17,613 bases of DNA from Candidatus Nanoarchaeia archaeon (GTDB lineage: Archaea; Nanoarchaeota; Nanoarchaeia; SCGC-AAA011-G17; JAFCDX01): assembly GCA_028717785.1 (NCBI GenBank), contig JAQUND010000028.1, positions 1 to 17,613 on the forward strand. Direction: 5' to 3'. Positions 11,789 through 17,613 of the stretch are shown here, piece after piece. The number at the start of each line of letters is the position of its first letter. The first letter of the stretch is position 1. The position numbers were made by a program, and so were the translations under genes. A model generated the notes under the pieces. That model was not told the DNA's origin and made no database searches. It saw nothing but the letters and a program-made list of their open reading frames with translations.

Positions 11789-12652
11789 CTATAATTTTTT
11801 ATTTATGAATTTATCTAAGGCAAGAACTAAAGAATACGTGAACATTGCACCAGCAATGCCAAACCATGGCGTGATTTCTACTGGATTATTAAAAATCCAC
11901 GCCCATCTATTTGCCGTATAAGATAGAAAAACAGAACTATGATGCGGGTTTCCTGCAGTATCAAATGTAAGATAAATCCACTGAGATGCCCACGAAAAGC
12001 CAGGGATTTTTGTAATCCATGTTACAGCAGCCCAATCCCATAAAGCTGCAAACAAAACTATAAACAAGAAAAGTTTCAAATAATGTCGAGTGTCCCAAGT
12101 GTTCCATGCATAAAAAAATAAAGGTATTGATACCAAAGCAAATTGTAATGCAATAGATCTCCCTGCAACACTAGTAAAATAAAGAAAAAACATTGTAACA
12201 GCTATATGAAATATTTGAAATGCCCATTTTGACCATTCAGAAGAAGTAAATCGGTTATGTAATAGTCTAAATATTGTATAGAAAAATGCCCCACAAACTG
12301 GATAAAACAGCCAGTCTTCTAAAGTCAAAATCCATTCAGGCCCAACAACAGACCAAGGATGAAAAAGCCAGCCAGGAAATGTCGTATCAAATTTCTCCAT
12401 ATAGATTCCCCAGAACCAACCGCATATTGAGCCGATGATCATATGAGGAATAAAAACTTTGAAATTCATTTTTGAACGTTTTGAGAACAACAGATAAGTA
12501 GTAATAAACGTAATGATAGCAACAATAATTGGATAACCAAGAGCGACAATTTTTTGAAAATTATTTTTAGGTTCTCCATCTTTTAAAACGGAATCAAGAG
12601 CACCTTGTTCTTTTAACTCGTCATAACGCTGTTTGTTTGATTTTGAATTCAT
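11789..12652 (-). CDS. Polytopic membrane protein resembling lycopene-cyclase domain proteins
   Basis: 287 aa. A soluble charged start (1-35) precedes about seven membrane segments. The stretch WLFHPWSVVGPEWILTLEDW followed by LFYPVCGAFFY (about 93-125) has the layout of heterodimeric lycopene cyclase domains (W.f.p....G....iPlEE.lFf). A second, weaker copy WAWIFNNPVEITPWFGIAGA (about 250-270) gives the two-fold arrangement of fused CrtYcd-type proteins. The matching acidic pairs are LED and PVE, not the usual PEE or PLEE, so catalysis of lycopene cyclisation is uncertain. No other carotenoid gene is in view. Its ATG overlaps the end of the kinase-like gene by 4 nt, so the two are made together and may work together. 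It could also be an unrelated membrane protein. Confidence 0.45.
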   Translation of the reverse strand: MNSKSNKQRYDELKEQGALDSVLKDGEPKNNFQKIVALGYPIIVAIITFITTYLLFSKRSKMNFKVFIPHMIIGSICGWFWGIYMEKFDTTFPGWLFHPWSVVGPEWILTLEDWLFYPVCGAFFYTIFRLLHNRFTSSEWSKWAFQIFHIAVTMFFLYFTSVAGRSIALQFALVSIPLFFYAWNTWDTRHYLKLFLFIVLFAALWDWAAVTWITKIPGFSWASQWIYLTFDTAGNPHHSSVFLSYTANRWAWIFNNPVEITPWFGIAGAMFTYSLVLALDKFINKKL

Positions 12653-13659
12653 GTTGTACTCATTGTGATTATTGTCCCAGAATCAGGTATTGAACTGAAA
12701 ATTACTGGAATATCAAATAATTCTAAAAGGTCAATTGCTGATTTCAATTTGCTATTTGCAAATTCTTTACATTTCGTGTCAAAGCCCTTGCTATTATCGA
12801 CAATTTCGATTGTTTTATTATTGAATTTTACTATTATTTCCGTTGCCATATTAGAAATTGAGCTTTCAAAAATTACATATAAAACTAACAATAATGTATA
12901 AGAATCTATATCAAGTGTCTTAGTTGTCTGATCTACATAAGAAATTGTTACGTTTTTTTGCATCGTATAAGAAATTGTCGAGCGTATTAAAGCAATCAAA
13001 TGTCCAAAATTGCTTGTGTTGTTTTGTGCAATACATGTAAGTTTTTCGATAAGAACTTGCATTCTTTCTTTATTTTGTTCATCAAGATTTCTTATATAGT
13101 AAGACATAGGTGTGATACATTGAATTATTTCATGTTTCAAAATTTTATTTGTTTCTAACAAAATTCTCTTGAATTTTGTTCCCGGGTCTAATTTAAGTCG
13201 TTGTCTTAACAAGAATAATATTGAGATTAGAAGTACCATGCTTACCGAATTACATAATAATAGAACAGGGTAATCTAATGCTAAAATGCAATATAAAACC
13301 GTTTCGGCAATGGATAAGTAAATTAGAACATCATATACTCTAGTTCTTTTTCGTAGATAGCAATATGTTATCAAAACACTAAATAAGACTTGGATAGGGT
13401 AACCATAAAACAATAATTTAGGAAACATGATGACAAGAAACAACACAGAAAGATTGTCGACATATATTCTTATTTCTAGTGATTGTTTTTTATTATCATT
13501 TTGCAGACAAAAAATTGTAGAGGATAAATTCAACAGAATTGTCAATGAAGCAATTATTCGAATATACATGCAATCATAAGAAGTTATGAATGCACACATG
13601 ACACAGGCCCAAAGAATCGAAATAGAAACAATCAAAATATTTGTTATTCTTAAAAACAT
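12649..13659 (-). CDS. Membrane histidine-kinase-like protein, possibly inactive
   Basis: 336 aa. About six hydrophobic segments fill residues 1-152. A cytoplasmic part follows with LKHEIIQCITPMSYYIRNLD (about 173-192), which looks like an H-box with a phospho-acceptor His followed by Glu and a dimerisation helix. The ATP-binding half keeps an N-box-like LLLVLYVIFESSISN (the usual Asn reads Ser) and a G1-box IEIVDNSKGFD with the invariant-type Asp. The G2 glycine lid is missing, although the closing SGTIITMST strand is there. It may therefore be a divergent or pseudo-kinase, or a His phosphotransfer scaffold. No response regulator is in the window, so any partner is the host's or elsewhere. 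The stop overlaps the next membrane gene (ATGA). The ribosome site is weak. Confidence 0.6.
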   Translation of the reverse strand: MFLRITNILIVSISILWACVMCAFITSYDCMYIRIIASLTILLNLSSTIFCLQNDNKKQSLEIRIYVDNLSVLFLVIMFPKLLFYGYPIQVLFSVLITYCYLRKRTRVYDVLIYLSIAETVLYCILALDYPVLLLCNSVSMVLLISILFLLRQRLKLDPGTKFKRILLETNKILKHEIIQCITPMSYYIRNLDEQNKERMQVLIEKLTCIAQNNTSNFGHLIALIRSTISYTMQKNVTISYVDQTTKTLDIDSYTLLLVLYVIFESSISNMATEIIVKFNNKTIEIVDNSKGFDTKCKEFANSKLKSAIDLLELFDIPVIFSSIPDSGTIITMSTT

Positions 13660-13664
13660 TTTAT

Positions 13665-13982
13665 CTATCCGATCGTTTTTTTGTATTTACAGTATCGTTT
13701 TCTTTTTTCTTTGAGAATACCTGTTCTACAATATCTTGAAGATTTAGTTTGATTATTTTCACAATCAGAACAAAGCGTAGATCTTGGGATTTTTTCGATT
13801 ACTATTTTTGTGATATGTTTTCGAAGACATTTCGGGCAAATATCGGCTTCTTTCCAACGTATCCCATTACTGCTTCTTATTTGAAGAACAGCAAGCCGAT
13901 AATTATCTTCTCCAATCTTAAATTTGAACTCACTTTTGTCAAATATTGGAGTCTTACAAATGTCGCAAACTGTTACCTTCAC
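13665..13982 (-). CDS. 105-aa zinc-ribbon protein with GTG start
   Basis: The start is GTG at 13982 with CGGAGCCC before it. The product begins (M)KVTVCDICKTPIF. Cysteine pairs are CDIC (6-9), CPKC (about 49-52) and CSDC (about 71-74), with further Cys in SRYCRTG and KRYCKYKK. Three CxxC units suggest two zinc sites, and the very basic tail (LKEKRKRYCKYKKTIG) could contact nucleic acid. The first half, with KIGEDNYRLAVLQIRSSNG between the pairs, looks like a treble-clef or ribbon with a beta hairpin. It begins 23 nt after the 280-aa gene and ends 5 nt before the kinase-like gene. Confidence 0.72.
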   Translation of the reverse strand: MKVTVCDICKTPIFDKSEFKFKIGEDNYRLAVLQIRSSNGIRWKEADICPKCLRKHITKIVIEKIPRSTLCSDCENNQTKSSRYCRTGILKEKRKRYCKYKKTIG

Positions 13983-14005
13983 AAAGGGCTCCGAGAAGTC
14001 CCGTC

Positions 14006-14848
14006 TTATAAGATTTCTAATAGAGCAGCTTCTACGTCTTGAGTAAGAGTTACATCACCCTCATCAAGCCCAAAGTGCTCAAGAATTGTATCCATAGTCA
14101 AATCGCAAAGTGCATCTTGCCAATCGCCAACAAAATAATACCGAGTAGATTCCTTTATCACTCCACAAAGTATCGGATCTTTCTTCTCGGCTTGTGTTTT
14201 TTCGACAGCTTTGTTGTCCGGATCTGTATGTATTACGACAAAATCATCAAATAACATTTTTTCTCTTGCAACTTCCATACGTTCACGAATATCTTTAGGA
14301 ATGAGACGAATATAGTTTTTAATTGGAGTAATTTTGATTATTCGATTTTGAACGCTTTCAACAAAAGCTTGTAGTATTTCTTTTTCAAAATATTTGTCGA
14401 AGCCACATGCAATCATTTCTTGCTCTCTGAGAAATTTTCCAAATTTTTCATGTATTTTTTCTTTTAAAGCGATCTGGTTTGTGATAGCGGTAGATTCGAG
14501 AATAGATGCGACTTTTTCGAGACGCTGAGATAGTTCACGTCTCTCCATAGGTTTGAATCTGTCTTTTAAAAACTTAAAAACGACAACAGGTTTTAGAAGA
14601 TTTTTAATCCTATTTCTTGGATGATTTGCATCTTGTATAGCACCTTTTTGCTTTTTAGGCAATCGAATTGCTCGCTTTACCCATTTCTTACCATCATTAT
14701 CAGATTTATCGGATTCGTCATCTGAATAATTTATTGAATCAGCGACATAAATACTTGTATCAGAAGGAGTAAAAAATGAAAAAGTACCTGAAGTAGATGC
14801 ACTTGAAACATAATGACTACCGGAAGGTATTGTTGTCATAGATATCAT
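14006..14848 (-). CDS. 280-aa protein with a disordered start, function unknown
   Basis: The ATG at 14848 has AAGGAGTCTCT before it and overlaps the stop of the 109-aa gene by 4 nt. Residues 1-55 are Ser/Thr/Asp-rich and likely disordered (SASTSGTFSFFTPSDTS; SDDESDKSDNDGKK). A basic stretch KKWVKRAIRLPKKQKGA follows. About 80-190 is helical and charged (RRELSQRLEKVASILESTAI). The C-terminal part, about 195-280, holds FDDFVVIHTDPDNKAVEKTQ, then CGVIKESTRYYFVGDWQD, and an acidic helical end. An acidic tail before a basic patch suits a protein that binds DNA or packs beside it. No catalytic motif is visible. Confidence 0.75.
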   Translation of the reverse strand: MISMTTIPSGSHYVSSASTSGTFSFFTPSDTSIYVADSINYSDDESDKSDNDGKKWVKRAIRLPKKQKGAIQDANHPRNRIKNLLKPVVVFKFLKDRFKPMERRELSQRLEKVASILESTAITNQIALKEKIHEKFGKFLREQEMIACGFDKYFEKEILQAFVESVQNRIIKITPIKNYIRLIPKDIRERMEVAREKMLFDDFVVIHTDPDNKAVEKTQAEKKDPILCGVIKESTRYYFVGDWQDALCDLTMDTILEHFGLDEGDVTLTQDVEAALLEIL

Positions 14849-15174
14849 AGAGACTCCTTTATGAATTTTAGTTTATTCTGTTTTGGTTTGATAACAAGTT
14901 TTTCTGTATTATGACATTTCAAACAAATTTGCTTTGCTACAGATAAAACTCCATTATTGCAACGTTCTTGTCGCTCTTCTCTAAAATATTGTGTTCCTTT
15001 TGGTATTGGGGATCTGCATTCGCAACATTTCCAGTTTTTTCCAGCTTTGCATATTTTGCCAATTGTTCGAGTTTTTGCTGCTTCATAATATGCATCAATT
15101 AAATCTTTACGACCTTGACTTTTTACAAACTCAAAAATCTCTTCAAGTTTTTGATGTTGTTTCTGGTAATGCAT
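14845..15174 (-). CDS. 109-aa zinc-finger protein
   Basis: A helical N-terminal half (KLEEIFEFVKSQGRKDLIDA) is followed by WKCCECRSPIPKGTQYFR and, 20 or so residues later, ICLKCHN. These CxxC pairs, separated by a strand-rich loop, form a treble-clef or zinc-ribbon site. From memory the CxxC..PI.KG..Y pattern is common in phage and bacterial small zinc proteins; the role is unknown. Its ATG lies inside the 165-aa gene in another frame, with a 32-nt overlap and only a weak ribosome site, so coupled re-initiation is likely. Its own stop overlaps the 280-aa gene start (ATGA). Confidence 0.72.
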   Translation of the reverse strand: MHYQKQHQKLEEIFEFVKSQGRKDLIDAYYEAAKTRTIGKICKAGKNWKCCECRSPIPKGTQYFREERQERCNNGVLSVAKQICLKCHNTEKLVIKPKQNKLKFIKESL

Positions 15175-15640
15175 TTGTCAAATTGATTGCTTTCATTTTC
15201 TCTAAACTTATTTGAAGCTGTTCAAGCTCTTTTTGATCTCGTTCTATTATTTGTTTTGTCGATCTTATGTGATTCTCGACACTTGTCGTATCAATTAGAA
15301 TGTTATATGTTTTCAAAAAATTTGTCAAAGCATCAGCTCTACAGAACATCAGATTTATGTCATCATCATCAAAATAAAGATGAATATTACCAACATCAAA
15401 ATTACAGTGATATGTTGTCTGTAAAAAACCTGACAACAATTTATGTCTATGGATACTAGAACTTAAACGATTATCGTCAGTTAATATCCATTTTGCTTCA
15501 TTAAGAATTTCAGAGCAGGATAGAGCATTTTGAAGTAATTGAGAACAACAATCGGATTTGATTCTTTCAAGAATGTTGATTTTTTCTTGGACTTCGTCAA
15601 TATGCTTCTTTAAGGTTTCGATATCATCTTTAAGTATCAT
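15143..15640 (-). CDS. 165-aa coiled-coil protein of unknown function
   Basis: Coiled-coil helices form both ends: ILKDDIETLKKHIDEVQEKI at the start and KQIIERDQKELEQLQISLEK at about 130-150. A central strand-rich part has CNFDVGNIHLYFDDDDINLM. The architecture, antiparallel coiled coil around a small domain, recalls prefoldin-like or tail-assembly accessory proteins, without a match I can name. The ATG sits in the last 11 nt of the 58-aa gene and its 3' end overlaps the 109-aa gene by 32 nt. Confidence 0.72.
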   Translation of the reverse strand: MILKDDIETLKKHIDEVQEKINILERIKSDCCSQLLQNALSCSEILNEAKWILTDDNRLSSSIHRHKLLSGFLQTTYHCNFDVGNIHLYFDDDDINLMFCRADALTNFLKTYNILIDTTSVENHIRSTKQIIERDQKELEQLQISLEKMKAINLTNALPETTSKT

Positions 15641-15806
15641 TCTTATTCTCCAAATCTAAAACTATCTGTCCTTTATATAAAACAACTGACAGAATTCTTT
15701 TTCCAATAAGCATTGACGGATCTATGGGAAAATTTGTGTCTGGGTCAAGAACGGATTGCGGGCCTCCAAAATCAGGATGATCTGTGTAATCTATCTTTAT
15801 TTTCAT
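15630..15806 (-). CDS. 58-aa protein, first gene after the tmRNA
   Basis: A 59-codon frame from ATG at 15806 to TAA, overlapping the next start by 11 nt. The product begins MKIKIDYTDHPDFGGPQSVL and continues with LDPDTNFPIDPSMLIGKRIL, then a strand pair LSVVLYKGQIVLDL. No cysteine, membrane segment or motif is recognised. The ribosome site is poor, and the gene lies only about 35 nt after the tmRNA terminator, so the start of its transcript is unclear. Coding is supported by the overlap with its neighbour and the gap-free packing. Confidence 0.6.
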   Translation of the reverse strand: MKIKIDYTDHPDFGGPQSVLDPDTNFPIDPSMLIGKRILSVVLYKGQIVLDLENKNDT

Positions 15807-15840
15807 GATGGTTTATATACAAGAAATCTAAAACAAAAAC

Positions 15841-15872
15841 AAAAAAGGCCCGGGTTATTGCGTCCCCGGACC
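15841..15872 (-). terminator. Rho-independent terminator of the tmRNA
   Basis: The minus strand has GGTCCGGG (15872-15865) pairing with CCCGGGCC (15854-15847), then TTTTTTG. It lies about 40 nt after the mature tmRNA end and defines the precursor. Confidence 0.85.
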
Positions 15873-15881
15873 CCAACAGAA

Positions 15882-15897
15882 GGAGCTGCGTGGCTCC
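15882..15897 (-). repeat. Small hairpin in the tmRNA 3' trailer
   Basis: GGAGC/GCTCC around a 6-nt loop, between the tmRNA 3' end (15914) and its terminator. It would lie in the precursor trailer and may guide 3' processing, since no CCA is encoded at the mature end. Confidence 0.4.
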
Positions 15898-15913
15898 AGA
15901 AAAAGGAATTTAA

Positions 15914-16307
15914 TGGAGGCGACGGGAGTCGAACCCGTGTCCAGAAAACGATCCATGACAATCACTACATGCTTATCTCAGTTTTATACTCCAACGCACT
16001 AACTGGGCAAACGATGCTATTGGAGTGCAAGAACGTAACTTCGGTCCCCTTCTCTCTCTTGCTCTTCGGTTCCCTATTCGTGTCTGTAAAAGATTCGGCT
16101 CCCACGACTGCACCAGAATCTTTTGTTGCTTTTAATTAAGCAACGACTGAATTCGCAACGCCCAGGCGAACATTGTTCGCAAAAGCGAGAGCGAATTTTA
16201 CTGCATAATTGTTGGCAATTATGTTTTTCCGGATTTTTACGAGGCCATCCGAACCCTCGGCATGCGACTGGCAATTCACACAATCTGTCGAAAACCAGTA
16301 CGCCCCC
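15914..16307 (-). ncRNA. ssrA: tmRNA (transfer-messenger RNA)
   Basis: A one-piece tmRNA of about 394 nt. The tRNA-like ends pair as GGGGGCG/CGCCTCC with the G3-T70-type wobble that marks an alanine tRNA; discriminator A; T-arm ACGGG-TTCGACT-CCCGT. The 5' part keeps GGTTTTCGACAG, GCATGCCGAGGG and GGCCTCGTAAAAA as in E. coli, and the 3' part keeps AAGCATGTAGT. The tag frame starts at GCC (16216) after TAATT and ends at TAA (16138-16136): 26 codons beginning ANNYAVKFALAF and ending GVANSVVA. E. coli has 10 tag codons ending ALAA, so this tag is long and ends VVA. tmRNA with SmpB rescues stalled ribosomes; no smpB is in view, so host SmpB is presumably used. No CCA is encoded. It has its own promoter and terminator. 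Confidence 0.95.
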
Positions 16308-16312
16308 TAATT

Positions 16313-16322
16313 TTCAAAGACC
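16313..16322 (-). promoter_or_regulatory. boxA-like element before the tmRNA
   Basis: GGTCTTTGAA on the minus strand, 6 nt before the tmRNA 5' end and just after the predicted transcription start. It differs from the tRNA-array sites by one base. Confidence 0.3.
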
Positions 16323-16325
16323 ACA

Positions 16326-16354
16326 ATTATAAAATACCACAAAATATCAAACAA
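16326..16354 (-). promoter_or_regulatory. Sigma70-type promoter of the tmRNA
   Basis: Minus strand: TTGTTT (16354-16349), 17-nt spacer, perfect TATAAT (16331-16326). The start would fall near 16319, about 12 nt before the mature 5' end. It implies use of host RNA polymerase. Confidence 0.75.
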
Positions 16355-16365
16355 GTGTAAAAAAA

Positions 16366-17529
16366 TTATCCTACTGGCAAACCTGACAAAAACCCTTCCT
16401 TTTCTCCTATCAAATCTTTCATGCCTTTTTCTTTAATTGCATTGAACTGATCGACAAAAACAAAGAAGAGTCTCATAACTGATTCAGGTTTATCTTTCCA
16501 ATCAGAAACACTTAGAGGATCGACAGTCAAACTTTGTAATATTTCAGCTCCTGCGCCAACACCAACTTCCGTCGTTCTTGGTTTAGGAGTGCAAATACCA
16601 CTGCCACCAGCTCTATGTTGAACATCAGATTGAACTGAATCAAGAATAACAGATTCGGCACTTGCTGCACATGGAACAGCATTTGAAAAATAAGCTGTTG
16701 ATCTTGGTGCTTCACATAATGTTCCGTCTGTTATTTTCGAACCACCATCTGATATTGATCGCGATCTTAAAACGCCTAAAGTCCTACTACTTGATTTTGT
16801 CGAGATTGTCTCTCCAAGCAAAAAAGATTTTGAAAAACTATCAGAGCTGTAATTATAAGATTTAAAAGATCCTTTTAATTCATTTAATCCAGTAGACCCA
16901 TAATATGTTTCGCTAAAAATTGGCGTCTGTTGCGTAACACTGATATGCTTCTGGATAATAGCTTCACGTATAACTTTAGGTTTGTAAAAAGCAAAACCAA
17001 AAGCAGGTACTGTGTCTTCTTTCCCTATGACTAATTCAGGTACAGATTTTGCAAGATCTTCAGTAAAGAAGAACTGTCTTACTTTACCATCTGCTGTTCT
17101 AAAACCATCCCACCACAATTTGTTGGGATAAGCTACATAATTCTGATCAGGCCATTTGAAGTTGCATTTTTCGCAAAACAAACCATCCTTAAAAAGTTCA
17201 TCATGAATCGGGCAGCGTTCTTTGTATCGTTCCAGCATAAAACCATTTGTCCGTTGTCCCGTAATAGGGTTCATTCCTTTGATTGAAAGTAGAACAGCTG
17301 TATTTGTCCAGTCATTTTCTGTCCAATCAAACCAAAGACCCCAGTCAGGGTCTACAGGAACTACATAATTTCCTGGGCCTGTTATCCATGAAGATAAAGG
17401 TTGTTCAAAAGCATCAACTGGATAAACATCAACAGGATTTCCAGGAGGTAGACCATGAGGACCATTCCCTGTCAATCTTCTAGCTCTCATTATTCTAGCA
17501 GAAAAACCTGCATATTGCATTGTATACAT
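16366..17529 (-). CDS. 387-aa protein with a zinc knuckle, function unknown
   Basis: The ATG at 17529 has GGAGGAAATGATTT before it; MQYAGFSARIM three codons later is an alternative start. Residues 1-100 are Pro/Gly/Trp-rich (GNGPHGLPPGNPVDVYPVDA; DPDWGLWFDWTENDWTN). About 108-125 is RCPIHDELFKDGLFCEKCNF, a CX13CxxC site with a possible His ligand. About 125-185 is strand-rich (KLWWDGFRTADGKVRQFFFT). From about 200 to 335 it is Ser/Thr-rich and probably disordered. The last 50 residues are helical (SVMRLFFVFVDQFNAIKEKG). The Trp- and Gly-rich start followed by a low-complexity half suggests a virion or appendage protein, but I do not recognise it. No terminator separates it from the tmRNA promoter. 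Confidence 0.8.
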   Translation of the reverse strand: MYTMQYAGFSARIMRARRLTGNGPHGLPPGNPVDVYPVDAFEQPLSSWITGPGNYVVPVDPDWGLWFDWTENDWTNTAVLLSIKGMNPITGQRTNGFMLERYKERCPIHDELFKDGLFCEKCNFKWPDQNYVAYPNKLWWDGFRTADGKVRQFFFTEDLAKSVPELVIGKEDTVPAFGFAFYKPKVIREAIIQKHISVTQQTPIFSETYYGSTGLNELKGSFKSYNYSSDSFSKSFLLGETISTKSSSRTLGVLRSRSISDGGSKITDGTLCEAPRSTAYFSNAVPCAASAESVILDSVQSDVQHRAGGSGICTPKPRTTEVGVGAGAEILQSLTVDPLSVSDWKDKPESVMRLFFVFVDQFNAIKEKGMKDLIGEKEGFLSGLPVG

Positions 17530-17568
17530 AAATCATTTCCTCCAAGTTTTTTATATAACAATACGAGC

Positions 17569-17592
17569 TGGCGCCATTAAAAAATGGCGCCA
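17569..17592. repeat. Perfect 9-bp hairpin TGGCGCCAT/ATGGCGCCA
   Basis: TGGCGCCAT (17569-17577) and ATGGCGCCA (17584-17592) around TAAAAA, 40-63 nt before the 387-aa gene. Neither strand has a T-tract after it, so an operator, an RNA processing site or a transcript-end stabiliser is more likely than a classical terminator. Confidence 0.55.
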
Positions 17593-17613
17593 AGTCAAAT
17601 TAATATGTTTTGT

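Noticed and set aside
1..17613. CRISPR array, insertion sequence or attachment site
   Set aside because: I saw no regularly spaced repeats, transposase, integrase or tRNA-end duplication. The tRNA array looks like ordinary tandem tRNAs.

Overview
This is a single-strand, gene-dense, AT-rich window (roughly one third G+C by eye). Every gene I can support lies on the minus strand, so transcription runs from the high-numbered end to the low-numbered end. It holds ten tRNA genes in one array, a tmRNA, about 25 protein genes (many under 120 codons, often overlapping by 1, 4, 11 or 32 nt, most with AAGGAG-type ribosome sites) and several rho-independent terminators. No capsid, portal or polymerase gene is in view. 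The tRNA array without encoded CCA ends, the tmRNA, the many short unrecognised genes and the compact packing fit best with a large (jumbo-type) double-stranded DNA phage of a bacterium. A fragment of a reduced bacterial genome is the main alternative. TAA, TGA and TAG all end genes, so I see no sign of recoding.

Layout in transcription order. (1) 17.6-16.3 kb: a 387-aa protein with a small zinc-binding knuckle. (2) 16.35-15.84 kb: a tmRNA with a clear sigma70-type promoter, an unusually long tag frame and its own terminator. (3) 15.8-11.8 kb: an overlapping run of unknown and zinc-ribbon proteins that ends in a membrane histidine-kinase-like protein coupled by ATGA to a polytopic protein resembling lycopene-cyclase-type domains. 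(4) 11.7-8.3 kb: a virion-like protein with a small beta domain, a trypsin-fold protease with a complete His-Asp-Ser triad, a 41-aa peptide, a YhhN/TMEM86 (lysoplasmalogenase-type) membrane protein and a 205-aa unknown. (5) 8.2-5.9 kb: a 613-aa coiled-coil protein and two small proteins. (6) 5.8-3.7 kb: a two-gene NfeD-flotillin operon of the YuaF/YuaG type, with near-identical terminator-plus-leader units at both ends. (7) 3.6-2.1 kb: small proteins, a type IV prepilin-like protein and a 47-aa membrane peptide. (8) 2.05-0.7 kb: tRNAs His, Tyr, Lys(CTT), Phe, Leu(GAG), Leu(CAG), Lys(TTT) x2, Val and Trp, interrupted by a 54-aa gene and a G+C-rich structured RNA candidate. (9) below 0.63 kb: the start of a coiled-coil protein that runs off the window.

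Two themes stand out. The first is translation: tRNAs plus a tmRNA, which would supplement host decoding and rescue stalled ribosomes during infection. Repeated boxA-like GTTCTTTGA sites sit upstream of several of these RNAs. The second is the membrane: NfeD plus flotillin, a YhhN-type protein, a lycopene-cyclase-like protein, a membrane kinase-like protein and a prepilin-like protein. If this is a phage, these would be an unusual set for altering the host envelope. That joint role is inference from co-occurrence.
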